DNA of 64,000 bases, taken from assembly GCF_037975245.1 (NCBI RefSeq), contig NC_092565.1, positions 10,532,499-10,596,498 of the forward strand, written 5' to 3'. The notes beneath the pieces were generated by a model that saw only the letters and a program-made list of their open reading frames with translations, made no database searches and was not told the origin of the DNA. Position numbers and translations under genes: made by a program. The first letter of the stretch is position 1; every line of letters begins with the position of its first letter. Positions 37,401 to 49,400 of this stretch are shown here, piece after piece. This DNA comes from Apostichopus japonicus (Eukaryota; Echinodermata; Holothuroidea; Aspidochirotida; Stichopodidae).

Positions 37401-40400
37401 ATCAGTAGCAACTCAATTCCTCCTTCCAACAACATTGTGACTTCTCCAGCCAGAGAGGTTTCTGCTTCAAACTCGGAACGTATCGTGCCCGTCGGTTCAA
37501 GCGATGTGATTCGTGCCTTGAACAGAGGCTCTGCAACTGCGGAAGTCAGGTCTCTGTCAAACAAGCCTGGATCGAAGACTCGGGATGAGTCGTCAACACC
37601 CGTGGAAAACAATTCAACGAGTGAGTATCTTTGCTTTAGAGCGGATATCATTACTAGACATGCTCAAGAACTATGAAAACAAATCCTGTACTAGGATCTT
37701 GAAGTACAGGATTGAACTATCTAGAAGTGACTGCTGCATTTGAAAAGACCGTATTCTGTTTTGTTAAATGAAATATAAGTACTTTTGAATCGAGGGAAAT
37801 TGCAACTTACTACTTCAAGTCTTTTTTGCTCATTTTGTTCAAGCAGTCAAAATATATGCATATTCATTAAAATGTAAACTGTAGTGTACATATTCTTTTT
37901 TTGGGGGTTTGAAAATTGATATTCAAAATTCAAGTTGGTTTTCTTTTGTACTTCAGAGACGACTGCACAAGAACATGCAGAAGAAACCCAAAGACTGCAG
38001 AGTATTCAAGCATCAGGTGTCAAACCAAATCTGAAGGAATCACCTTCAAGGACCCTAGACAAAGAGAAGGAGGACCCACCTAGGATGAAGACCTGCAAGG
38101 TTGAGATAAAGAGGCAGAGGGCTCGTGGAGATGTGAGCAGCAATGGTGTCGAAGAGGAGATGGTTGAAGAGAAGATGGAGGAAGGTGGAGAGGATAGCAG
38201 TGGTGATGACGACGATGATGATAGCTTCCTAATGGACACTCCATCAGCATTGATTCAGGATGCAGCAGCCTTATTGTAAGTTATATACTAATTAGAACAA
38301 TGGTTTGGAAAATATTTGGCAAGTTGCGGTTAAATTAACCCCAACATTCCTCCCTGAATTTGTTAGACTATTGCAATGAAATTATTTGATGTTTTGTTTG
38401 TTTGAAATAGTGATGTAGAATTTGACAGCGACAGTTGTTAAAACTGTCGCTTATGGAAATTTTAGAAATGGGCAGGGTTGGGGGGTCGGGTGAATGTTTA
38501 TAAAAGCAGCTGTTCCGTCAAGCTTTCATCCTCCCACTTTGTGATACTTGGTGTGTATACATATGTTGTCATCGTTTATTCATTTATTGCAAACATGGGC
38601 AAATTTTGGACTTTTCAGCCGTCCAAATGTGATCTGTTTATGACATTGGAATTCTTTTGAAGCTATTGAAGGGTTCTGAATCTATTCCTGTTAATATAAT
38701 TATAATTTTAATTGGACTTGTAATAAATTACACTATAAACAACTAGTTGTGGATGGGAAGGGAGGGGACAGTGCTGTTATTCCATAGTTCAGTATTCATA
38801 TTCATATTTTAGTCTATTCAAAGCAGTTACTGTAACTCAAGATACTCAAGTAATACAAGATTCTAGTCTTGATAAGAAAATAAGCAACTCTATAATTCTT
38901 GTTTTTATGATCACCCTTCCAGAGACACACCCATGCCAGTCACTCCATTGAAAGGATCAACTTCAGACTTTACCGTGAGTGTATAAACCAAATGTGTTCT
39001 GTTTGAGTCAATTTAATATTGTCAGTTATGAATTTGTACAACTAAAATACTAGAATATTTTGCTACAGCAAACAAATGAAATATGACTGTGAGACTTTAT
39101 AAATATGCAAAATGTGAGATAGTCAACAACCATTGTGTTTAACAGAAAAGTTGTACGTTATAAGGTGAAGCCAACTCAGTTGCGACAAAGGTGTCACTAG
39201 CTCGGATGTTCACAACTATTCAAATTAAAATAAAACTGTTAGCAAACTGCTTATCCACTAGATAGCCTGTGTTATAGAATGTGTAAAAGTAAGTTGGCCT
39301 GACGAGGGCAGCTACCTTCAATCCCCTGTAGGGACATGTCATTAACGACACTAGTACGAATCAGCAGAGAGAGGCTGTGGATGCAACGCCTTCGCACCAT
39401 TCAACCTCATGGGCTCAACATTCAGGAAGGCAAGACTAACTTTTCTTCTGTCCCCCCCTCCATCTCCCCTTGTTCCCCCCGCCCCCCATCACTCCTCTTC
39501 TTACAGCTCTCTTCCACCCTTTTTATCTCCACACCTTTCTGTCATTGTCCTTCTCCAGTTTATTCACTACCCCGCTCCCTTAATCCTCTCTTTGTCCCTC
39601 ATCTGTTTATCTCCTACCTCTCCTCTTCCCCTGTTGCTTTCTTCTCCCCATCCCTTGTCTACTAATCCCCTTACATCTATCTCTCTGTGTTCACCATGCT
39701 CATTAACCTGTCTGTACCAGGGCTTGAAATAAGCGGCGGCCATGGCCGCGGGTGCCCTCGCCACTGGCCGCGATGCCCAAAGGAAAATTACTACTATCAA
39801 GGCCAGTACTGGCCTTGCCCTTTTTACCCATTGGCCTCCGTGCCTTTTGCAGGAATAGGCATTGGACAAATGCAACTTTGAGAATGACAAAAAAACGAAT
39901 CATATGTTCCTAAAAAGCGTGGCTATTATTCGCGGAAAATGATGAAGAGCATGCTAGCGTATCGCGGTCACAGGACGTGAATAACGAACTGTGATCGAAA
40001 ATTGAACATCATCACAGTACTGACCTTGGTAGTTGGTGTGAAAACGTACCGCATTCTAACGGTACACGAATGTGAGCCTATCCGACCGCTCCGCGGGCTA
40101 TCATTGCATTTTCGTAATGTAGTTCAGTGGGAAATTCAGTCGTAATGCAATACAGTGTTTCTAGAATCGCGAAGAAATTATTCCAGGGACAACAATGTGA
40201 ACAAAATCATCATATTCCGAGAGAGAACATGTTTAGCTTCCTAACCATATCATTCACGTATATGTATGTATAACATACCTGTATTTATCGTAAATTGAAA
40301 GAAAGTTCGAAAAAGTTTACAACCAGTAGCAGCTACGGTCAAACCACACCTGCACACAGTAGTACCATAATACAGCTTTGGCTGATTGACGTCACAGAAT

Positions 40401-43400
40401 CGTGCTCGCTTATTGGCTTAACAACCACATGAATGCGAGGTGATTGGTAGAATCTGGGAAATTCCCAGTAGAGTCAAAGTTACACAGGATTATTTCGGGA
40501 GGGTGTGTCACTATTGGCAATTACAAGTACACTCAATTTCAGGTGGGAGTTGGAAGACCGAATAATTATGTAGTGTAGGGTTGTACACTGGAAGCATATG
40601 CAGGTTGTATTATCGACAGTGTTTCGGTGTTGTGTATGAATTTCATATTAATAATGCTGTTTCATGGAGGAGTGTTACGCGGCGGTTTGAGGACCCAAAC
40701 TGTAGCGGGTCCGGGTATGATCATGAAAGTTCGAGCATATTTTCGCCGATGTTTTTTTTGGGGGGGGGGACATTGAGACATTCTTCGCATCATTTTTCAA
40801 AGTGGCCTTGGTGCCCTGCTCACAATTTCATCGTTGGCCTTGCTGCCCTCCCCACTGGCCTTGATGCCCTCCCCAAAAACATGTATTCCAAGGCCAGTTG
40901 GCCTGCCCTAGAAATTACGAAATTCGAGCCCTGGTCTGTACTCTGTGCGTGTTTTTGTCCCTTCTGTTACTGTTACTTGTCATTTAGCCTCTGAAGAAGA
41001 TCCTGCTAGGGTCGAAACGTCAGGCCAACTAACTATTCAAATTGTAAGATATAACTCAACTCAGATTCCACAACACATAGTGGTGGCACTTTGGATTTCT
41101 ACCACCATAATACTAGACTGAGAATACATGTCGTAAAGCAACTTCTTTTTACTTCATTTATTATTCATTTTTAATGGTGGACCGGTCATCTATGATGAAC
41201 AAAATTCTGTTGGGACGACCAAAATCGACGTTGGAGGTCATGTAGGGGACGACTAGCTGTTTATATCAAATTCATATTTGCATAGTAACTATTAATACCC
41301 CCAAATAGGTACAGTATATTGGTAAATTGGTATCAACCTACATCACTTTGGAGATACTGCAAAAAAAAAAAGTTTTGAGATTTTGGAACTTTTGTTCCTC
41401 ACAAAATACTGAAAATGGTAGGATTTTTTCGTGCCCCCCAAAATCAGCTAGACATCCTTGCATTTGTGTTGCAAAGTCAAAATGAAGTGAAAACTATGTC
41501 AGCAAAATAAGTCACTGTGACATCACACCTGTTTGCTTCAAGTTCACTTTGGTACAAAACTGTGATAATTTCACTATCAAAATCTCAAGAACCACACCTA
41601 GAAATTGGATACAAAATTCACCAGGATGCTGAGAATGTGCCCCTCTTTGATCAGACCAAAATAAACAGTTTCCTGTGGACAATCCTTTTCACGTACTCGT
41701 CCGAATATCATGAACTATTGCATCACAGCATTAAAAGCAGTATTCGGTCTTTGTTTGATATATATATATTTTTTTGCTCTCTATAGTTTCATTCCAGTCC
41801 TACAGTCAAATTACCAATAATAGTTACCAAACCAAAGGAAATGAAAGTGGACTACACATTGGATAGAATGCTCCACATGAAGAATGACAGGGTATGAATA
41901 TTTGTTATTTGGAAATTATAACCTTTGATTTCCTGGAAATTTTGACTTCATTAGAATGCATGTAATTTTCTTTTCAATAAATTTGGCTAGACAGGATAAC
42001 ACCACTCAGCTTTTATTTTTACTCTTGAATATATTGATTAATAGCTTGATTGATTGATTGATTTAGTCAGTTAGTCATTCCTTCTGTTACTTATTTAACA
42101 ACTTATTCTTGTACCAGTTGTAAAGTAAAATATAATATTCACAAATCAATGTTTTCCTTTTTGTTTCTTCGTCAGGAGCTAAAATATGGAGATATCGCAA
42201 CCATTCGCAGTAAACTGATGGATACCGTCTCTAAGGGAGGCATCGCAAAGTTGGCTTCCGAGAAAGTGACTGGTAATGACAAGGATGTCGACATGACAGA
42301 AATTGCACCGTGTCTAGCACAGGTAAGTATTCTAGGAGAGAAGAACAAACAGAATTATACAGGATGAAACACCCTTTGTAGGTTTGTTGTCGGGTTTACA
42401 GAACTCTAAACATGAGTGATCGCAAATGTTATGGAGACAACAGGCTTTGTTTCCATGACAACTGTAAAGACTGTAGGTACTTCAGAAGGGTAATTTGAGA
42501 AGGGAAAAAAACCCAGCATTGCAAGTACATGAGGACATTTCACTAAATGAAACAGTTACTAGTGATAGTAAGGGATCAGGATACAATAGTATACATTGTT
42601 ATGAATGGCTTTGCACAGACGTATAACAGATAACAGTGTTATGTTTATAATTTAAATGTTGAGCTTGTGATTTCCTTGCGATGAAGAAAACAAGAACTTG
42701 CAGAGAACTTTTACGGGAGAATGTGCACGTAATTGGAGGGAAAAATGTAGTTGTGAGTTCTGAATGAATGTAAAAGTATGAAAGAAGTAATTTTAATATT
42801 TTGTACATTTTTAATATGATGAAGTGCAGATAGTTATCAATTATTTATTTTTTTTTTGGGGGGGGGGAGGGGGCTCTTGCCATGTAAGTTATGAATGCAC
42901 GGAGAATGAATAAACATGAAAAGTAAAGTAAAAACACTGGGTTTTATTAATATCTTTAACATCCTTAATTATTTTTAATATTTGAATATTTGATTGATTT
43001 TATATTCAATAATTAATACATTTGGTCGTATTTTATCGGTAGGTTATGTCTCAGACAGAGAGGATACCCGATTCACCTCCAGGAGAAGAAATATTCTCTC
43101 GAGAGAAAGTCTGTCAGGTAGGCCTCAAGTTGTCTTCTTTCAAATTCCATTATGAACTAGTGAACTAGTGTGTTGAGACTGATGAATCCTTAGGCAGGAG
43201 CAATGAATATTCATTTCCATTGTTATATGTTGTAAACAAACTAAAATGTCTCCCAAAGGTTGAAAAGTCGATTGCAACAAAGTCTCGGGCCTCAAGGGTC
43301 GCTGGTATGAGATTTTACCGGCTTAATAATCGTTTTTCGTTGGTTTATACTTCACTCTGCCTGTGCCTCTTAATTTCTAATTAATTAACTAATTTTTAAG

Positions 43401-46400
43401 CAAGTCGACCCGTCTTGGTTTTCCAAATAATTGAATGCATTGAACTTCACCATACTTTTCTGTCAGAAGTTGAATAAACGAAATGGATTTAAAAAAAATA
43501 AGATTTGAATCCATTATGTTGAACTTTCTGTCAGTCTTAATATGATTTTATATGAATTTCAAAATTTTACTTCTTTCTTTGGAACCATTACATAATGGAA
43601 TAAAAAACAATGTGACTTAATTCAGGATTGATTATGTCTCTACGAGATGTTGTTCCCAAGGTGATTAATTCACTGACATGATAACATATCATGTAGAAAA
43701 TATATGACTTATGTAATGACTGGTTGCATCACTGATAGAAACTTTTCATCCAAGGTTTTATTTATTTGTTTGCAGTTGTTTACACCATCTCAGTGCCTTG
43801 TGGTCCAAAACTGGGATATAAACAGTTCTGTCGCTGTCGGTGATCTGTTATGCGAAGCTACAGCAGGTGAGGATCAGATAGTTCAGTGGTGATTTAACCG
43901 ACGTTGTTAAAATAAGCACGTCGCGTTTGTTATGTGCCGTCTCAAAAAAACGTAGGAGCACAACTGATGTTCGTTTGTTGTATAACTGTCACAACAGATC
44001 TTTGCTGCTACTTTTCAAAACAAGTATCAGAAATTTCCATAGCAAAATCAGTTATAAAATAATAATAGATATAAAATTAAACGGAATAAAATGAACACAT
44101 ATAATAACTTGTCATAAGCTATCACAACATATATGTATTAAGTACTCTTCTCTTGCTTTTCAGAGAAAAATCAAACTTTTCATAATTTAGTATGAAAAGT
44201 GTTGTGGTGCTAGAAAGCTATTATGTGGCAAATAACCAACTGCATTAAAATTGCAATTGATTTCATTTTGAGAGCAAATACAAAGACCTCTTTACCACTG
44301 AAATGGGTATCAACTACTTTTGTGGAGCTGCTCGCATAAGAATACTGTCCTTGAGAGACTTTATACATCATATGTTATTTGATACATTTGATACATCATA
44401 TGTCATTTATTCAGGGTAAAAATACAATCAGCTTTGTTTTTCATTTGATATTATGGTTGTCGTCAGTATTAAGCTCCCCACAGCTAATGCCTGGGGAAAC
44501 CCTTGTCTTAAACTTTTAACCACTGTTCACATTTATCCTGGCTATCAGATGAAGTGGAAGAGATTATCAAGACTGGATGCCTAGACTGCTTTTATACCCG
44601 AAGCCAGATTCCTACAGAGATGATGCGATGGATGTTCATTTTGAGTAAGTTTGCCGGGGAGTTTTTTTGTAACCATGTAAACATGAAAAACTTGAATGTT
44701 TAGTCTTGTGCAAGACCAAGACCTTTTCACATGACTTGACAACAGTTACACCCTTGTAATTGGTTACTTGTCATACCCACGCACCTAACAGTGCACGATT
44801 CAAACAATTGGTCATAGGGCAAAACAGTGTGCCACATCGGGTGCAGTGCCCAGACTATATTTTGAAAGTTACATCGCAGTTCTCCATTTATACATCAGGG
44901 TGAAGAGAGGCAGTGGAGAAGTGCCTTGCCCAAGGACACAACATTATGATCTGGCCAGGATGCAAACCTGCAATCCTTAGATCACAAGTCCACTGCATTA
45001 ACCACTTGACCACAACGATTACTTCACATAAATATTGGTGCATGTACTTTAATGGGATCTGTGGTCATGTACAATTCTCATGTACCCACTGTGTTTGTGC
45101 ATGTGTTTGTGTGTATAAGATGTTATCCTTATCTTTGGTTGTCAGTGTCGATTCATCCATCCAGCATGGAAAGTCAGATGTTATATAATACTATCTGGGG
45201 CCAGCTGAACAAAGCTGACCTGATCCTGGATGAGCTTGGATTCCCCTGGAGACCAACCCTAGAGGATATCATAACTGTTCTCCTTAACTACGGTAAAGTA
45301 TTGATCTTATCCACAACAACAGAAGTTAACGATCGGTAGATGGGTTTGAATTGTAATGTCCACTGACATGTATGCAAATTAATTAGCACAAGATACATCA
45401 TGATCACTTTGTGTCGTTAGTATCGCAATGGATGTCTTAGTTACCGCACTTTTAGAATAACTTTTGGTTTTCTTCAGTTTATAAACCTCTAGAAACTTTG
45501 GTCCTCTTGCAAAATTTATGTCAAGACATTGGCAACTTCATAGCATATGATAGTATTATATAAAAATCTAGGCAAGAGTCATTATTGTCATCAAGTGAAT
45601 GTGCTAATAAAGAGGTGATGTTACGAAGTGGAACAGCCAATAGATACGTCAGCCTGGTTCATTCTTTAGAATGAAAATCAGTCAACTTATCTAAATGTTT
45701 CACCTGGTGTCAGTGGTTAAGTTAGGAAGAACATATTAATTGATGGATTCATTGATTGAATAATCGATGGATTGATTGATGTATGGATTGAATAATCGAT
45801 GGATTGATGGATTGATTGATGTATGGATTGATTGATCGATGGATTGATTGATTGATTAATGTATGGATTGATTGATCGATGGATTGATTGATTGATTAAT
45901 GTATGGATTGAATAATCGATGGATTAATTGATTGATTAATATATGGATTGATTAATGGATGTATGGATTGATTGATTTGGTCAACTCTATATTTCAGGAG
46001 GGGATCTTGCTGGTCTGATTAGTGTGTCGGACTATGAGGTCAACAATACATCAAGGTATGTACTTCTGACCCCCTGGCGTATTCGATGTTGATAACAAAT
46101 GTAAAAGATCACCTTCAGCATTTTGCAAACTGATTTGTCGATTTTCATAAATGCCACTTGATATTCAGATTCAGGTAATGAAACCTGCAGTGCCCACAAC
46201 TAAAGTTTTTAATATACTATGGATAATATAGCACACCACTCTCCTGTAATAATACACTATAGAAATATATATATGTGGGTGTTTTTTTTTTTATGGGTAC
46301 CAACTTGTGACATTGATACCAAAATTTCAAAATAAGTTGATTCCATAAAATAGTGACTCATTCTAGAGTTCAGTATATGCAATTGATAATTTACAAGCAA

Positions 46401-49400
46401 TTTTTGAGTTCAGGTCAACCTTATGTGCACAGTCACAACTTTAAATTTGACGTTTCGGATATGGTTCCACGTGTAAGTGGGACACCAAAGTGACTTGAAA
46501 TTCCTATTAGTAGTTACAAGCAGGTTGCACTTCTGAAACTTTTATCACTAATGAACTTTGTAATGAATACCGCTTGAATAAATCAGCACTTGACAGTTCT
46601 TGCTTGAATATGAAAAACAAATTAGTGATGATAACGAAATTGAAATTGGCAATAATGTGGTTTTCCCCATACATTATAAATATTTATTTCATTTTGAGTA
46701 AACAATAGCCTTCAGTTGAATGAAAAACACTTTTGAACATTGCAAAGAAGTTCTTTCACTACATATATCCATTTCATAGAACCATCCAAAAGAATCTTTC
46801 AGCAGATAAGACCAACTATCAAGATTCCCCGTGTAAGTGGGACACAAAATATTTGGTGTCCTGCTTACATATGGAACAACTACCATCGATCAAGTTTATA
46901 TTTGCATAACATCCAACACTATATTAAATATCACTAGCAGTAACAAGAAACAATTCATTAGCAGTGTCTACATGGTAACTAGATACAAGTCTGAACTTGA
47001 TATCCAGAATTAATATAACTGGAACAAACTGTATACTGCACTGAAATCCGAAAAGGAAGTCATGCTGACCATAAGTCAGGTAAGTTTGGTATATTGTATT
47101 AATTCCTTACTAGAAGAACCATCCCACAGAAATCAAAACCATTGCAGTGTTTCCTTAGCTAAGTACACTGGTTAATAGAGAGGTGGGTATGAGGAGGAGG
47201 GGAAGGGGGTCAACAGGAATAATTGTTATCAACCTGCATACACTGTTACATAACTTCCTATTTACTGTACAGTAAGGTGTACAGTACACTAACAAAAAAA
47301 TTGTACGCAAACAAGGCTTGAGAGTGGACGGTTTTCTTTCTTCTTACAAACAAACAATTAAACTCCAACATTTAAAAAACAATTGAGAATATTAAAATGT
47401 AATTATATGAACTTTCACTATTAAACTTGCCAATTAAAGTGCAAAGTTTTTCATACGATAATATACTGTACTCGCTATCAATTAACTAACAAAGTTTGTC
47501 CTTTATTTTCAAATTTAAATTCATTTTCATGCAGTTTCCACAGACATCAAACAAGGCTTGAGAGTGGACGGTTTACTTTCTTCTTACAAACAAACATTTA
47601 AACTTCAACATTTAAAAAAAATTTAGAATATTAAAATGTAATTGTATGAACTTTAACTATTAAACTTGCCAATTAAAGTGCACAGTTTTGTCATATGATA
47701 AAACACTCACTTTCATTAAAATAACAAAGTATGTCCTTTATTTTCAAATTTAAATTCATGTTCCTGCAGTTTCAACAGACATCAAACAAGACTTGAGAGT
47801 GGACGGTTTTCTTTCTTCAATAACATTTAAACTCCAACATTTAATTTTTTTTTAGAATATTAAAATGCAATTATGAACTTTCACTTTGAAACTTGCCAAT
47901 TAAAAGTGCAGTTTTGTCATATGATAATACACTCACTTTCAATTAACTAACAAAGTATGTCCTTTCAAATTTAAATTCATGTTGAGGCAGTTTCAACAAA
48001 CAGATCTACTTTTTTCTTGTAAATAACTCAAACAGTAACTTTATTAATTTTAAAATATGGAATCGTGCAAAGAAAACACTTGCCACTAATAAGTCTTCTT
48101 TTAATGCATTTTCCAACAAGAAATCCATACAAAATAACTTTCTGACCTATGGCTACCAATTAATAACTTTATGCCTCCACCCACCTAAATTATCTGCTAC
48201 ATTCAACTGCTTAATCATTTTTAGATTCATCAAGATGAAGAATTACAAAACTCAATAAAAGTTACTTTTGAATGCAATCGCAATGCATCACACACATACA
48301 TACACACATCATCACCATTGCATAGATTCATGTGGACTTTGGCATGGAATAAAAAGTGGGAATTGATTACTAGACTTCATGCTGAACGTTCATTTTCATT
48401 TCATTATACAGAGCATCAACCTTTGCTTGACCAACAATTGCAAAAGGCCCATTTCCAATCATGTGAAGTGGCCCATGAATAACATACTTTCCATGAATTT
48501 TCTCACTGTCAGGCCTTTTTGGCCAATCATATATCATGCTCTTTGCGTTTCGCACCCTGTGCAGGAATTTAAAGATAAAGAAATCCCCATCTAAATCAAC
48601 TAATTTTCCAACATAGAACTCGTTGTCATAAAATACTGCATAGTATTTTTCTTTTTCCATGTTAATGCCCCGTTGATGTGGTCCAATCTTATATCTAGTC
48701 ATTTGAGGGTCAGCAATGACTTCTGCAGAAGTATTAGGAGGAGAATCATAAGTCTTGGAGTTGCTGGGAGTAACATCATCAGTGTCACCATTGTCACCTG
48801 CAAAAAAGGATGTAATGTCTTCCTTTAAACAAACATAACTGTACATACATTGTACATTAATGTTAAAGCTGAAAGAAAATTGGTTGAAAAGAGAGAAATT
48901 CAAGGTATTAGGGAAAGGTTGAGTGCTCTCAGGTTTTGGATGGTAGCTATATTATATTGTAATAGTGAAATTCAGAGACCTATTGCTATTTGAAATTCCC
49001 ACAACAAATTTAAAGCTGAAAGAGGAACCCCAGTTCTAAATTGTAGAATATCAGTAGTACATTTTGCTGAATAGAGTTTATTACCTACATCAGAAACTAC
49101 AGCAAATAAATTATATATTATATTCATGGTATTATAGCATGAACTTGTAGCAGTCAATGCATATTTAAAACAAAGAGAGAAAAAAAATATTTGGTTGTCC
49201 TTCATTAGGTACTATACCTTGTGCAGACAGTTTAAAATTCTTCCAATCATTCACATAGAGATGGTTTTCACAGTCTGTGTCATCATCCTTCACACAAGCT
49301 GTGCAGAAACAGGACAGATTTCGGACAGAAACGACACCACCTTTGATGCTTTTCACACAATGGATATTTCTAGTACCTGGCACAGTCTTAACTGATCTGT

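Noticed and set aside
34559-37651. Several 80–135-codon minus-strand frames opposite SLF2 exon 1
   Set aside because: They are shadows of the repetitive, stop-poor SLF2 coding sequence on the other strand.
37621-37676. SLF2 ending at the stop of the long first exon frame
   Set aside because: A consensus GTGAGT donor at 37,621 and seventeen in-phase downstream exons with FAM178 similarity show that the stop lies in intron sequence; it could only matter for intron retention.
39336-39732. Two ~108-codon plus-strand frames
   Set aside because: They are a CT-rich low-complexity tract inside a transposable element fragment.
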